Notes under the pieces: generated by a model
Database searches by the model: none
Told to the model about the DNA's origin: nothing
The model's input: only the letters and a program-made list of their open reading frames with translations
Program-made: the position numbers and the translations under genes
Shown: positions 33,049-46,040 of the stretch, piece by piece
Layout of the letters: every line of letters starts with the position of its first letter
Position numbering within the stretch: position 1 is the first letter of the stretch
Assembly: GCF_000818395.1 (NCBI RefSeq)
Contig: NZ_JWJG01000028.1
Location: forward strand, 4,790,615 to 4,854,614
Source of the DNA: Noviherbaspirillum autotrophicum
Lineage (GTDB): Bacteria > Pseudomonadota > Gammaproteobacteria > Burkholderiales > Burkholderiaceae_D
Direction of reading: 5' to 3'
DNA: 64,000 nucleotides

Positions 33049-33060
33049 GGGGTTTCCTCG

Positions 33061-34104
33061 TTATACGGGGGCACGGAACAGGCTGCGCTCCTGGAACAGC
33101 GGATTGGGCAGGTCGTCCGCCGCCGTATGGTGATAGCGCTCGATCCGCTCCACCTCGTTGCGCGAGCCGAACACCAGTCCGGTGCGCTGGTCCAGCGCAC
33201 CGGGGCGCACCGTCATCACCGGCTGGCGGCCGGTGGAGGCGCGCCCGCCGGCCTGCTCGACCAGGAAGGCGATCGGGTTGGCTTCGTACAGCAGGCGCAC
33301 CCGCCCCGGCATGGCTGCATCCTTGGTGTCGCGCGGGTACAGGAAGACGCCGCCGCGCATCAGGATGCGGTGCGCTTCGGCCACCATCGAAGCGATCCAG
33401 CGCATGTTGAAATCGCGGCCGCGGCGCCCGGTCTTGCCGGCCATGCACTCGTTGACATAGCGTTTGACCGGCTCTTCCCAGAAACGGCTGTTGGAAGCAT
33501 TGATCGCGAACTCGTGCGTGTCCGGGGGAATGGACAGGTCCGGATGGGTAAGCATGAATTCGCCCATCTGCGGGCACAGCGTGAAGCCGTGCACGCCGGC
33601 GCCCACCGACAGCACCAGCATCGTGGCCGGGCCATAAATGGCGTAGCCGGCTGCGACCTGCTGCACGCCCGGCTGCAGGAAATCGTGCTCGCTCACGGCG
33701 CGCGCCGCGTCGGGTGCGCGCAGCACCGAAAAAATGCTGCCGACCGACAGGTTGACGTCGATATTGGACGAACCGTCGAGCGGGTCGAACACCAGCAGGT
33801 AGCGCCCGCGCGGATGACAGTGCGGGATCTGGTAAGGCACCGCCAGCTCTTCCGATGCCATGCCCGCCAGGTTGCCGCCCCAGTTGTTCCCCTCGATGAA
33901 CATGTCGTTGCTGACCGCGTCGAGCTTCTTGCGCGTTTCGCCCGGCGCGCCGTGCAAGGCGCCGGCGGCCACCTTGCGCGCAATGCGCTTGCAGACCAGC
34001 GCGACGTTGAGCAGCAGGCTGTTGAATTCGCCGGTGGCGTGCGGATAGTGCCTGCGCGCCTCAATCAGGAACTGGGTCAGCGTGACCCGTATCTCGGAAG
34101 TCAT
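33061..34104 (-). CDS. cbbF: Fructose-1,6-bisphosphatase, class I
   Basis: 347 residues. Class I landmarks are V-F-D-P-L-D-G-S-S-N-I-D near 110, which holds the metal-binding Asp residues, and M-F-I-E-G-N-N-W-G-G just before. N-S-R-F-W-E, then R-G-G-V-F-L-Y-P-R-D, and A-G-G-R-A-S-T-G complete the active site. GGAGA precedes the ATG. In this cluster its role is to regenerate ribulose bisphosphate by making fructose-6-phosphate. Activity on sedoheptulose bisphosphate is common in the family but not provable here. A chromosomal gluconeogenic paralogue probably exists elsewhere. Confidence 0.96.
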   Translation of the reverse strand: MTSEIRVTLTQFLIEARRHYPHATGEFNSLLLNVALVCKRIARKVAAGALHGAPGETRKKLDAVSNDMFIEGNNWGGNLAGMASEELAVPYQIPHCHPRGRYLLVFDPLDGSSNIDVNLSVGSIFSVLRAPDAARAVSEHDFLQPGVQQVAAGYAIYGPATMLVLSVGAGVHGFTLCPQMGEFMLTHPDLSIPPDTHEFAINASNSRFWEEPVKRYVNECMAGKTGRRGRDFNMRWIASMVAEAHRILMRGGVFLYPRDTKDAAMPGRVRLLYEANPIAFLVEQAGGRASTGRQPVMTVRPGALDQRTGLVFGSRNEVERIERYHHTAADDLPNPLFQERSLFRAPV

Positions 34105-34172
34105 GGTGTCGTCTCCATCGATTTTGTTGTTTTGTCTTCATCACCCTGCATCCGCTGGCCTAGAGGTGGCCC

Positions 34173-34940
34173 TCAGCTCACCTCGAACAGCACGCCCTCG
34201 TGCCAGCGCCGCAACGCCGGCAGGTCGACCCAGCGCTGGTCGGTGCCCGCCAGGCGCTGCACCATCGGCTGGTCGGGATCGCCCAGGTGCGGCAGCACCA
34301 GCAGCGCGCCGTCGAAAGACTGCATCGCGGTGTAGGCGGTGGGCGTAACCAAGGTCGGCACGCCGGCCGCCATGGCGGCGCGCAAGCCGTTCTCGGAATC
34401 CTCGAACGCCAGGCAGTCGGCGGCGGGCACGCCGAGCGCTGCAAGCACTGCGAAATAGACGTCCGGCGCCGGCTTCTTGTTCGGCACCACGCCGGCGTCG
34501 CAGACCGCGACGAAGTACTTGCGCCAGTCGGCTCCGAGCGGCGTGCGCAGCAAGGCGTCGATGTTGACCGGCGTGGTGGTGCTGGCAATCGCCATCGGCA
34601 CGCCGGCGGCATACGCCTCGTCGATCAGGCGCTCCATGCCCGGGCGCAGCGGCAGCTTGCCGCCTTCCACGCGCGCTTCGTAATGCTTCGTCTTGATGGC
34701 GTGCACCGCGTCCAGGGTGGTCCTGACCCGGCTGTTGAGCTCGGCGCCCGGATTGCATGTCCGCCAGTAGTGCGCGATGCGTTCCTTGCCGCCGGCCACC
34801 TGCAGCAGCCGGGTGTACGTGTCTTCGTCCCAGTGCCAGTCCAGGCCGGCTTCCTCGAACGCGGCATTGAAGGCGCGGCGGTGCGCGTCCTCGGTATCGG
34901 CAAGCGTGCCGTCGACATCGAAAATCAGGGCTCGCAACAT
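34173..34940 (-). CDS. cbbY: CbbY-type HAD phosphatase (xylulose-1,5-bisphosphate phosphatase family)
   Basis: 255 residues. HAD motif I is [12 protein letters not shown], motif II is I-A-S-T-T-T-P, motif III K in N-K-K-P-A-P-D-V-Y, and motif [12 protein letters not shown] helical cap lies between. Its place in a cbb operon and sequence fit CbbY, which removes xylulose-1,5-bisphosphate, a misfire product that inhibits RuBisCO, rather than CbbZ (phosphoglycolate phosphatase). It overlaps cbbX by 16 bp, so its synthesis is coupled to the RuBisCO activase. Confidence 0.9.
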   Translation of the reverse strand: MLRALIFDVDGTLADTEDAHRRAFNAAFEEAGLDWHWDEDTYTRLLQVAGGKERIAHYWRTCNPGAELNSRVRTTLDAVHAIKTKHYEARVEGGKLPLRPGMERLIDEAYAAGVPMAIASTTTPVNIDALLRTPLGADWRKYFVAVCDAGVVPNKKPAPDVYFAVLAALGVPAADCLAFEDSENGLRAAMAAGVPTLVTPTAYTAMQSFDGALLVLPHLGDPDQPMVQRLAGTDQRWVDLPALRRWHEGVLFEVS

Positions 34941-35842
34941 GCTTCCTCCTGTTTCAGGGGTTGGTCGGTTGAGGGATGAAACACCCGGCTGGCAAGCAGG
35001 TCGGCGGCGGTGATCGTGATCAGCGCGGTGTCATCGACCGCGCCCTGCTCGCCCAGCAGGCGCGACGCGTGGCGCAGGCGCGCGCGGTCAAGGGCATTGC
35101 GCACGCTGCGCGCATTGGCGAAATGCGGCAGCCGCATGCGCCGTTCCAGGTAATCGGCAAACACTTCGGCGGCGGCGTCATCGAAGCGGTACTGCACCGA
35201 TGCCAGCATCAGTTCGGCGATTCTTTCGAGCTCGTCGCGCTGGTAGTCCGGGAAATCGATGTGGTGCGCGATGCGCGACGACATGCCGGGATTGGATTCG
35301 AAGAAGCGGTCCATGCGGTCCTTGTATCCGGCCAGGATCACGACCAGGTCTTCACGGTTGTTTTCCATCACCTGCAGCAGGATCTCGATCGCTTCCTGCC
35401 CGTAGTCGCGCTCGTTCTCGGGCCGGTACAGGTAATAGGCTTCGTCGATGAACAGCACGCCGCCCATCGCCTTCTTCAGCACTTCCTTGGTCTTGGGGGC
35501 GGTGTGGCCGATGTACTGCCCGACCAGGTCATCGCGCGTGACCGCGACCAGCTGGCCCTTGCGCACGTAACCCAGGCGGTGCAGGATTTCCGCCATGCGC
35601 ATGGCTACCGTCGTCTTGCCGGTGCCGGGATTGCCCGTGAAGCACATGTGCAGGCTGGGGGCGCCTGCCGCATATCCGCGCTCGGCGCGCAGCTTGTCGA
35701 CCAGCAAGAGCGCCGCGATATCGCGGATGCGCGCCTTGACCGGGGCCAGGCCGATGAGCTCGCGGTCCAGCTGCGCCAGCAGCTCGCTGATGCCGGAACT
35801 GGCGAGGCGGTCGGCGACGGGGTTGGTGAGACTGGATGACAT
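34925..35842 (-). CDS. cbbX: CbbX, red-type RuBisCO activase (AAA+)
   Basis: 305 residues from the ATG at 35842. Walker A is G-N-P-G-T-G-K-T-T, Walker B is [10 protein letters not shown], and the pore loop region shows Y-I-G-H-T-A-P. The arginine-finger sections S-R-I-A-H-H-I-D-F and N-A-R-S-V-R-N-A-L follow. It is the hexameric ATPase that pulls on the C-terminus of the large subunit to release tight-binding sugar phosphates, and it works only on form IC/ID enzymes. That fits the adjoining cbbLS. The in-frame extension upstream of 35842 is probably not translated. Confidence 0.95.
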   Translation of the reverse strand: MSSSLTNPVADRLASSGISELLAQLDRELIGLAPVKARIRDIAALLLVDKLRAERGYAAGAPSLHMCFTGNPGTGKTTVAMRMAEILHRLGYVRKGQLVAVTRDDLVGQYIGHTAPKTKEVLKKAMGGVLFIDEAYYLYRPENERDYGQEAIEILLQVMENNREDLVVILAGYKDRMDRFFESNPGMSSRIAHHIDFPDYQRDELERIAELMLASVQYRFDDAAAEVFADYLERRMRLPHFANARSVRNALDRARLRHASRLLGEQGAVDDTALITITAADLLASRVFHPSTDQPLKQEEACCEP

Positions 35843-35907
35843 GTGTTCGACTCCATTCGGCTCAACGGTGACGCTTCCGGCTCCCGCAGGCGGGACGCGA
35901 AAGCCGC

Positions 35908-36327
35908 TCAATAGCGCGCCCCTTCCGGGCCCTTACTCACTGCATAACTCTCGGTGCTGTAGCGCAGCGTGCGCCCCGGCGCCTCCTGCCGCACCAGCCT
36001 GAAGCCCGGCTCGTCCTGCGGGCGGTGGACGATGAACGACAGCACCACCGATTCCACCGTATGCGTGGCATCGAATGCGGCGACGCGGATGTAATGGTTG
36101 GGGAAAGTCTGGCGGCAGTTCCTGATCTCCATCAGGATCCCGGCGGCGTCGCGCAAGTCGAACATCGGATTGCCGAACATTTCCCAGTACGTATTGCGCG
36201 GATGTGGATCGTCGGTGTATTCGATGCCGACCGCCCACCCCTTTCCCAGGCAATAGTCGAGCTGCTTCGTGATTTGCTCGTCGCTCAGGTCGGGCAGGAA
36301 GGAAAAAGTGCCTTGTGTAATGCGCAT
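35908..36327 (-). CDS. cbbS: Ribulose bisphosphate carboxylase small subunit, form IC type
   Basis: 139 residues from the ATG at 36327, with AGAGGA before it. It starts [14 protein letters not shown] and contains [22 protein letters not shown]. It extends at the C-terminus by about 30 residues beyond green-type subunits. That extension forms the beta hairpin lining the central solvent channel in red-type enzymes, as expected with CbbX. It lies 19 bp after cbbL. Confidence 0.96.
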   Translation of the reverse strand: MRITQGTFSFLPDLSDEQITKQLDYCLGKGWAVGIEYTDDPHPRNTYWEMFGNPMFDLRDAAGILMEIRNCRQTFPNHYIRVAAFDATHTVESVVLSFIVHRPQDEPGFRLVRQEAPGRTLRYSTESYAVSKGPEGARY

Positions 36328-36346
36328 GGTGTCCTCTTGTAATGGC

Positions 36347-37867
<1,521 letters not shown>

Positions 37868-37950
37868 CTGTGCGTTTCACTATATCGACGGCCGACCATC
37901 AGGTCCAATCAGGATTCGTTTTACTTTCATCAGTCACGGCTTATACGTTG

Positions 37951-38862
37951 ATGCGCAGATACACCCTTCGCCAACTGGACATTTTCCTGACGCTCGCACG
38001 CGAGCAGTCGGTGTCGCGCGCCGCCGAAAAGCTGCATGTGACGCAGCCGGCCGTATCGATGCAGCTGCGGCTGCTGGAAGAAGCGGTCGGCGTGCCGCTG
38101 TTCGAGCAGGTCGGCCGACAGATCCGGCTCACCGATGCCGGCGAGGATTTCCGCCGCTATGCGGGCGCGGCGATGGCGCAGTTCAAGGAACTCGACGATG
38201 CGATGGCGCAGCGGGTCGGCATGAAGCAGGGCCGCATCGAACTGGCGGTTGTCAGCACCGCGAAATACTTCGTGCCCATGCTATTGGTGAAATTCCGCAA
38301 GCGCTTTCCCGGCATCGACATCGCGCTGCACGTTCACAACCGCGACATCATCACCGGCATGCTCGCGCGTAACGAAGTCGACCTCGTCGTGATGGGGCGC
38401 GCGCCCGCCAGCCTCGAATGCTGCGCGACGGCCTTCGCCACCAATCCGCTCGGCGTGGTGAGCGCGCCGGAACATCCGCTGTCGCGCAGGCGGCGCGCGC
38501 CGCTGTCCATCCTGGCCGATCAGGAGTTCGTGGTGCGCGAAAAGGGCTCGGGCACGCGCCACAGCATGGAAGGCTTGTTCAAGGAGCACGGCATCGAGCC
38601 GCCGGTTGTGATGGAAATGCCAAGCAATGAAACCATCAAGCAGGCGGTGATGGCGGGCATGGGGCTGGGCTTTCTTTCGCTGCGCACGGTGCGCCACGAG
38701 CTGGCGGCCGGCCACCTGACGCTGCTCGATCTGGAGGGCTTGCCGCTGATGCGCCACTGGCATGTGACGCACCTGCAGTCCAAGCGGCTGTCGCCGGCGG
38801 CGCAGGCATTCAAGACATTCCTGATCGAGGAAGCGGGGCCGCTGGTGAACTTGTGGGCGTGA
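37951..38862 (+). CDS. cbbR: CbbR, LysR-type activator of the cbb operon
   Basis: 303 residues from the ATG at 37951. The winged helix-turn-helix is M-R-R-Y-T-L-R-Q-L-D-I-F-L-T-L-A-R-E-Q-S-V-S with A-A-E-K-L-H-V-T-Q-P-A-V-S-M-Q. The effector domain has L-L-V-K-F-R-K-R-F-P-G and A-G-M-G-L-G-F-L-S-L. It is transcribed away from cbbL, sharing a 131-bp control region. Divergence from the RuBisCO gene is the standard arrangement for CbbR, which responds to Calvin-cycle intermediates or NADPH. There is no clear ribosome site; a TTG one codon earlier is an alternative. Confidence 0.95.
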   Translation: MRRYTLRQLDIFLTLAREQSVSRAAEKLHVTQPAVSMQLRLLEEAVGVPLFEQVGRQIRLTDAGEDFRRYAGAAMAQFKELDDAMAQRVGMKQGRIELAVVSTAKYFVPMLLVKFRKRFPGIDIALHVHNRDIITGMLARNEVDLVVMGRAPASLECCATAFATNPLGVVSAPEHPLSRRRRAPLSILADQEFVVREKGSGTRHSMEGLFKEHGIEPPVVMEMPSNETIKQAVMAGMGLGFLSLRTVRHELAAGHLTLLDLEGLPLMRHWHVTHLQSKRLSPAAQAFKTFLIEEAGPLVNLWA

Positions 38863-38916
38863 TCGAGGGAAGTGACGAGGGGAGTTGCGCCGCCGTGCGC
38901 GAGGGCGGCATGGCCT

Positions 38917-40584
38917 TCACTGGGAAAAACCGCTCCAGGCGCGCACGTGCGATTTCGCGCTCATGTGTTCAAACGGGATGCTGTACTTCTTCAGCGTCGC
39001 CCGGTACCGGTCCGACAGCTCGCCCAGGCGCGCATGGCCAGGAGCCAGGCGGCGCGCATTTTCGATATGCCGGTGCGCCTGCGCGCCCAGCTCGTCATCC
39101 CACCCGGCATGGTCGATGCAGGCGAGCACGGCAGCCGCCGCATTGAGCGCCACTTCCGGATTGTCCGCCATCTTCTGCGCGGCCCGCGTCATGAGTTCCA
39201 CCGCGCCCTGATAATCGTCCTGCGCGATCTTCGCCTCGCAGGACGCGGCCAGCTCGGCCGCCTGCTGGCGGCTCTGTTCGGCCAGGCTCTGGCTCAGGTC
39301 CTGGCGGCCGGCGCGCTCGAGCGTGGCTGCGGCGCGCGCCATGGAAAGATCGTCGGCGGCATTGTTCATCACGTCGAGCATGAGCATGGCCGCGTTTTCC
39401 TCCATGCCGTTGTTCAGGCAGCTCTGCGCCAGCACCATTTTCACCTCGTTCGACAAGCCGGCATTGTCCTGGTACGCCGCAATCGCGGCTTCCAGCCGTT
39501 CCAGCGCGCGCTCGGTTTCGCTGTTGTGCTCATGGATCAGCGCGGAGGAAATGGCGCCGCACGCCTCGGTCTTTTTGAAGTCGCTCAACGATTTTCCGAG
39601 CTCGTGCACGATCGCGCCGGCTTCCTGCACGCGGCCCTTGCCGAGCAGGGCCTGCACCAGATGCACATAGTCTTCCGGATCGCGGAAGCGGGAGTGGCGG
39701 ATCTTGCCGGCCACCTCCTGGAATGCCGCGAGCGCCGTGTCGACATCGCCGATCTCCAGCGCCAGCCGGCCGAGCTTGCGCAACCGGCGCACCGTGTGCG
39801 GCGCCAGCGCCACCGCCTCCGCCAGCACCTGCTTTGCCTGCGCCAGGCGGCCGCTGGCCTCGTGCACCCGGGCCAGGCAGTCATAGGCTTCCCACAGCTT
39901 GCCGTTTTCCTGCAGCAGCGCGGTCAATATCTCTTCGGCTTCGCCGAGGCGCCGCTGCATGTGCAATGCCTTGGCCAGGCCGAGCCGCGCCCACTCGGCC
40001 GCCTTGGTCTGGACCAGCTGCCCGTACAGCAATTCCGCCTGCACCGGCTGACCTTGCTGCAGGTACAGGCCGGCGCGCATGAAGCGAAAGTCGAGCGCAT
40101 AGCGCCGCGACCTGGCCTCGCCCTGCTCGCAGCGGGCGATCGCCTGCAGCAAGTCGCCGTGTTCCATGGCGCGGTATACCGGCATGAAGAGCGCACGCTT
40201 TTCCAGCGCGCGCCCGACCCGCTCGAGCAGCGACTGGGCGGTAAACGGCTTCAGGAGATATTCGTTCGGCGCCAGCTCCAGGGTGCTGATCACCTTGCCC
40301 TGCCCGCGCTCGGCAGTCACCATCATGAACAAGGTCGTCAGCGGCAGCAGGCGGTGCCGGCGCAAGTCTTCCAGCAGCTGCTGGCCGTCCTGCCCCTCGC
40401 TCAAGTCGAATTCGCACAGGATGATGTCGTACGACCTCTTCTGCAGCATGCCAATGGCGGTGCTGGCACGCATCACATGTTCGATGTGCGTGATCCCGCA
40501 TTGCGTGAAGATGTTGTGCAGACTGGTCCGCACGTTGGTGCTGGGCTCGATGAACATAACCGTCAGCGCGCTAATTTCGTCCAT
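38917..40584 (-). CDS. Receiver-domain plus TPR protein with altered phosphorylation site
   Basis: 555 residues from the ATG at 40584. Residues 1-125 form a CheY-like receiver: strand 1 V-M-F-I-E-P-S, strand 3 D-I-I-L-C-E-F-D-L, T at M-V-T-A-E-R-G and K at L-L-K-P-F. The usual Asp-Asp pair reads Glu-Pro and the phosphoacceptor Asp reads Glu58. The rest is a superhelix of TPR-like repeats, ending in K-K-Y-S-I-P-F-E. There is no enzymatic or DNA-binding output. The family probably acts by protein binding. A terminator-like hairpin separates it from the gene upstream. Confidence 0.8.
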   Translation of the reverse strand: MDEISALTVMFIEPSTNVRTSLHNIFTQCGITHIEHVMRASTAIGMLQKRSYDIILCEFDLSEGQDGQQLLEDLRRHRLLPLTTLFMMVTAERGQGKVISTLELAPNEYLLKPFTAQSLLERVGRALEKRALFMPVYRAMEHGDLLQAIARCEQGEARSRRYALDFRFMRAGLYLQQGQPVQAELLYGQLVQTKAAEWARLGLAKALHMQRRLGEAEEILTALLQENGKLWEAYDCLARVHEASGRLAQAKQVLAEAVALAPHTVRRLRKLGRLALEIGDVDTALAAFQEVAGKIRHSRFRDPEDYVHLVQALLGKGRVQEAGAIVHELGKSLSDFKKTEACGAISSALIHEHNSETERALERLEAAIAAYQDNAGLSNEVKMVLAQSCLNNGMEENAAMLMLDVMNNAADDLSMARAAATLERAGRQDLSQSLAEQSRQQAAELAASCEAKIAQDDYQGAVELMTRAAQKMADNPEVALNAAAAVLACIDHAGWDDELGAQAHRHIENARRLAPGHARLGELSDRYRATLKKYSIPFEHMSAKSHVRAWSGFSQ

Positions 40585-40611
40585 GATCCCGACAATGAAA
40601 CAAGCAATAAC

Positions 40612-40646
40612 AGGAAAACAAGGCGCCGGCGCCATGCGCCGGCGGG
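40612..40646 (-). terminator. Likely terminator between two minus-strand genes
   Basis: A perfect 9-bp stem CGCCGGCGC/GCGCCGGCG with loop CAT (40624-40644) is followed on the minus strand by CTTGTTTTCC. It lies after the stop of the secreted hypothetical gene (40714) and before the receiver-TPR start. Confidence 0.6.
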
Positions 40647-40713
40647 TTCATCGAAATCTTACTGCGTAGCGATGAGTATTGCCATGTGAAAATTCGCCGC
40701 GACAGTCCGGCGG

Positions 40714-41268
40714 CTACTTCCGACCGTCGTAATAAAACGAGCCCCCGTCCCAGACGATGATGTCGCGCCCGCCGGTGTGCTTAGGATCGAGACCGACCTT
40801 CCACTGCCGGTTCTCGACGGTGTCGATCAGGACGATCGGATAGCCGGCATCGTCGCTGCGCGTCCAGCGCCCCGCCTTGCCGCCGTAGGAAGCCCACACA
40901 TAGGTGCCGTTCGGCTTGATGATGAGGTCGCCGGCCGACACGCCGGCGCTCACATGCAGCCAGTCATAGCCGCGGTAGCCGCTGGGCGAAGTCCAGACCG
41001 CGCCCGGGGCGCGGGTGCGCCAGACGCCGAAGTAGTCGTCGAGGCTGGCGGGCGCCATCTCCGCCGCGCGCTGCCGCTGGTCGTTGCGCGCCGCCGTCGC
41101 GGCCGGCGGCACGTACGGCTTGACCTCGTCGGCGACGAACATCGGCATATCCCCGTTGGGGCAGGTGCGCACATTGTCGGCCACGCGCTGCTTGCCGCAC
41201 AGTTGTCCTGCCGTCGCCTGCAGCGACAGCAGGGCGCCGCAGATGCCCAGTACCAATTTGGCTTTCAT
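40714..41268 (-). CDS. Secreted hypothetical protein, 184 aa
   Basis: From the ATG at 41268, with GGGAGG upstream. A signal peptide (L-V-L-G-I-C-G-A-L-L-S-L-Q-A-T-A) gives a mature protein starting G-Q-L-C-G. The body contains D-Y-F-G-V-W-R-T-R near 85 and a beta-rich end with P-N-G-T-Y-V-W, G-K-A-G-R-W, and a final D-G-G-S-F-Y-Y-D-G-R-K. It is probably periplasmic. The repeated W/Y/G strands suggest a small beta-barrel or lipocalin-like fold, but I do not recognise a family. Confidence 0.7.
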   Translation of the reverse strand: MKAKLVLGICGALLSLQATAGQLCGKQRVADNVRTCPNGDMPMFVADEVKPYVPPAATAARNDQRQRAAEMAPASLDDYFGVWRTRAPGAVWTSPSGYRGYDWLHVSAGVSAGDLIIKPNGTYVWASYGGKAGRWTRSDDAGYPIVLIDTVENRQWKVGLDPKHTGGRDIIVWDGGSFYYDGRK

Positions 41269-41561
41269 TATTCTCCCTCCCATGATTGACGTTGAAAAAC
41301 GGCGGTCACATTTTCCAATGCCGCATGCCTGGCCGCAACCTTGGCGCTGACCGGCATGGTCAAGCGACGCATCGTTTTACGGAAAGAACGCCAAAACAAT
41401 GAACAAAATGACATCAATGCCAATACGCTTTCCTCCGCATGTCGCCGTAACGTGCATCTTGCGCGCACGTTCCAAACAAGGCCGCGAAAAACCGGTTAAC
41501 ATGACATCTTGTTGTCCTTTGGAGAATACGCCGGAGGAACAATTGATGATTCGCCCTGCCC

Positions 41562-43900
<2,339 letters not shown>

Positions 43901-43904
<4 letters not shown>

Positions 43905-43927
43905 CGAGACTGACGAGACTGACGAGT
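43901..43927 (+). repeat. Three tandem 9-bp repeats at the end of the kinase gene
   Basis: CTGACGAGA, CTGACGAGA and CTGACGAGT follow each other without gaps. The first contains the stop codon of the hybrid kinase (43902-43904). Each unit carries a TGA in the same frame because nine is a multiple of three. Confidence 0.85.
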
Positions 43928-43964
43928 GGCGCGGCGGCGACGGCCGCCCCACCGCATTCGGGGA

Positions 43965-45401
43965 TTACATGCCGGGCGTGCAGTCGGTGCAATGTTCGAT
44001 CTCCGGCTCCCCCTTCAGCAGCTTGTCCTGCGCATCGTGCAGCGCGCTGCGCAATCCCTCCTCGATGACCGGGTGGTAGAACGGCATTTGCAGCATCTGC
44101 TCGACCGTCATGCCGCTGTGGCAAGCCCAAGCCAGCAGATGCGCCAGGTGTTCGGCGCGCGGCCCGGCCATTTCGGCCCCCAACAGGCGGCCCGAGCCAT
44201 GCTCGGCATACAGCCGCAGCAATCCGCGATTCTGCAGCATCACCCGGCTGCGCCCCTGATTGTCGAACGACACCGCCCCCACCGCGAAGCTGCCCGGCCG
44301 CAGGCTGCGCCAGCCTTGCCCGACGCTGGCGAGCTGTGGATCGGTAAATACCACGGCAAGCGGTGTGCGCCGCAGCCCGGGTCGCACATCCGGATACCGC
44401 CCCGCGTTGTCGCCGGCGATGCGCCCCTGGTCGATCGCCTCATGCAGCAGCGGCCTCTCGTGGTCGGCGTCGCCGGCGATGAAAATAGAGCTGTCGCCGC
44501 ACTGCATGGTATGCGGATCGAACAGCGGCAGCCCGCGCGTGTCGAGCGCAATGCCGGTACGCTCGAGGCAAAGCGCTTGCAGATTGGGCACGCGCCCGGC
44601 CGCCGCCAGCAGGAATGAAAACGACTCGCTGCGCTCGCTGCCGTCGGCGCCGCGCGAGCGGATCCGCACCTGCGCCCCATCGCGCCGCACGTCGAGCAAT
44701 TCCGTGTTCAGGCGCAGGTCGAGCTCTTGCCGGAATGCCCCGGTGGCGACGTCAAGCACGGCCGGGTCGGACAGCTGCGCGACGTTGCCGCCGCGCCCGA
44801 ACAACGCCACCCGCACGCCCAGCCGCTGCAGCGCCTGCCCGATTTCGAGCCCGATGATGCCGGTGCCGACCACCGCGACCGACTCGGGCAGATCCTCCCA
44901 CGCGAAGACGTCGTCGTTGACCACCAGCCGCTCGCCGGCTGCGGCCAGCTGGGGCAGTATGTAAGGGCTGGAGCCGGTCGCGACGACTACGCTGCGCGCC
45001 TGCACGATGGTGTGCTCGCCGACTTGCAGGCGGGCGGCGTCGAGAAAACGCGCGCAACCGCGCAACAGGTCGCCCGGGTCGATGCGGTCGACGCCGGCGA
45101 CGACATACCCGACGAAGCGGTCGCGTTCTGAACGCACCCGCGCCATCACGGCGCGGCCGTCGATGCGCGCCGCGCCGGGGTGCACGCCGAACTCCGGCGC
45201 CGTGGCCATGCCATGCGCCGCCTCCGCCGCTGCGATCAGCAGCTTGCTGGGCATGCAGCCCACTCGCGCGCAGGTGGTGCCGTAGGGCCCGCCCTCGATC
45301 AGGACCACGCGCTTGCCGTGATGCGAGCGCGCCGCCTTGTAGGCGGTCAGGCCGGCGCTGCCGGCGCCGATGACGGCGACATCCACAGTCATCTGGTCCA
45401 T
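43965..45401 (-). CDS. Dihydrolipoyl dehydrogenase-like pyridine-nucleotide-disulfide oxidoreductase
   Basis: 478 residues; AGAAGG six bases before supports the ATG at 45401. FAD site V-I-G-A-G-S-A-G-L-T-A; redox disulfide T-T-C-A-R-V-G-C-M-P-S-K-L-L; NAD(P) site V-V-G-T-G-I-I-G-L-E-I-G; second FAD motif I-F-I-A-G-D-A-D. The C-terminal dimer domain has the H-P-V-I-E-E pair that serves the active site of the partner. The tail ends in an extra C-T-D-C (Cys471/Cys474). No 2-oxoacid dehydrogenase gene is near, so it may be a stand-alone disulfide or quinone reductase. The lipoamide assignment is tentative. Confidence 0.82.
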   Translation of the reverse strand: MDQMTVDVAVIGAGSAGLTAYKAARSHHGKRVVLIEGGPYGTTCARVGCMPSKLLIAAAEAAHGMATAPEFGVHPGAARIDGRAVMARVRSERDRFVGYVVAGVDRIDPGDLLRGCARFLDAARLQVGEHTIVQARSVVVATGSSPYILPQLAAAGERLVVNDDVFAWEDLPESVAVVGTGIIGLEIGQALQRLGVRVALFGRGGNVAQLSDPAVLDVATGAFRQELDLRLNTELLDVRRDGAQVRIRSRGADGSERSESFSFLLAAAGRVPNLQALCLERTGIALDTRGLPLFDPHTMQCGDSSIFIAGDADHERPLLHEAIDQGRIAGDNAGRYPDVRPGLRRTPLAVVFTDPQLASVGQGWRSLRPGSFAVGAVSFDNQGRSRVMLQNRGLLRLYAEHGSGRLLGAEMAGPRAEHLAHLLAWACHSGMTVEQMLQMPFYHPVIEEGLRSALHDAQDKLLKGEPEIEHCTDCTPGM

Positions 45402-45501
45402 GTGCGCCTTCTTGCGACGAAGCTGCCGAACGGCGCTGCGCTATCCGCCGGGCCGGGCAACGCCTCGCGCAGCGCGCAGCGTCTTACCCCGGGTGAGCGC
45501 T

Positions 45502-45954
45502 TCACGGTGCCGTCACCAGATCGGTATGGCCGAACCCTTTTTCATAATTGAGCACCGAAATCACCTGCGGCGTGATCTTCAACAGGACGATATTGGTGGC
45601 GAGGTCGGACTGCGCCCATTCCGAGATTTGCGGGTACCGCTTGAGCATGCACTCGGTCGCACGCTTGATTTCTTCGGAATCGGCCAGGATCTCGGCAGTC
45701 GCGCCCATCGACACGCCCTTGATCTGGTTCCAGTCCTTGTAGTCTTCATTAATCGTGAGCGACACCTTGTTGCAATGGCGGATGTTGTTCGCCTTTTGGC
45801 TGTCCTTGCCGATGCCGACGTAAATAGTCAGTCCGTCGTTGGCATAACTGACGGTGGTGGCCTGCGGGTAGCCATCCGGCCGGATGGTTGCCAGGGTCAA
45901 ATCCCTGGCATGTTCGATGATGCGCTGTACGAAATCCCTCGTTGCCTGATCCAT
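45502..45954 (-). CDS. Pyridoxamine-5'-phosphate-oxidase-like (FMN-binding split barrel) protein
   Basis: 150 residues from the ATG at 45954, chosen for the GGAGGTGG upstream; a GTG two codons earlier is less likely. The split-barrel pattern appears as L-T-L-A-T-I-R-P-D-G-Y-P-Q-A-T-T-V-S-Y, then T-I-Y-V-G-I-G-K-D-S-Q-K-A-N-N-I, then V-S-L-T-I. Members bind FMN, F420 or heme, and many are of unknown function; this one lacks the residues of true PNPOx. It is 100 bp downstream of the disulfide reductase gene on the same strand. Confidence 0.82.
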   Translation of the reverse strand: MDQATRDFVQRIIEHARDLTLATIRPDGYPQATTVSYANDGLTIYVGIGKDSQKANNIRHCNKVSLTINEDYKDWNQIKGVSMGATAEILADSEEIKRATECMLKRYPQISEWAQSDLATNIVLLKITPQVISVLNYEKGFGHTDLVTAP

Positions 45955-46040
45955 GGCCACCTCCTTCGCAATCCGAGCCTGCGTCCAATGAGGCTCTTAT
46001 TGTGCGATCGCGAAAGGGGCGCGGTTTGACTTCGGTCTAG

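Noticed and set aside
32440-34335. Plus-strand open frame of 631 codons
   Set aside because: Antisense to cbbP and cbbF, which are unmistakable genes.
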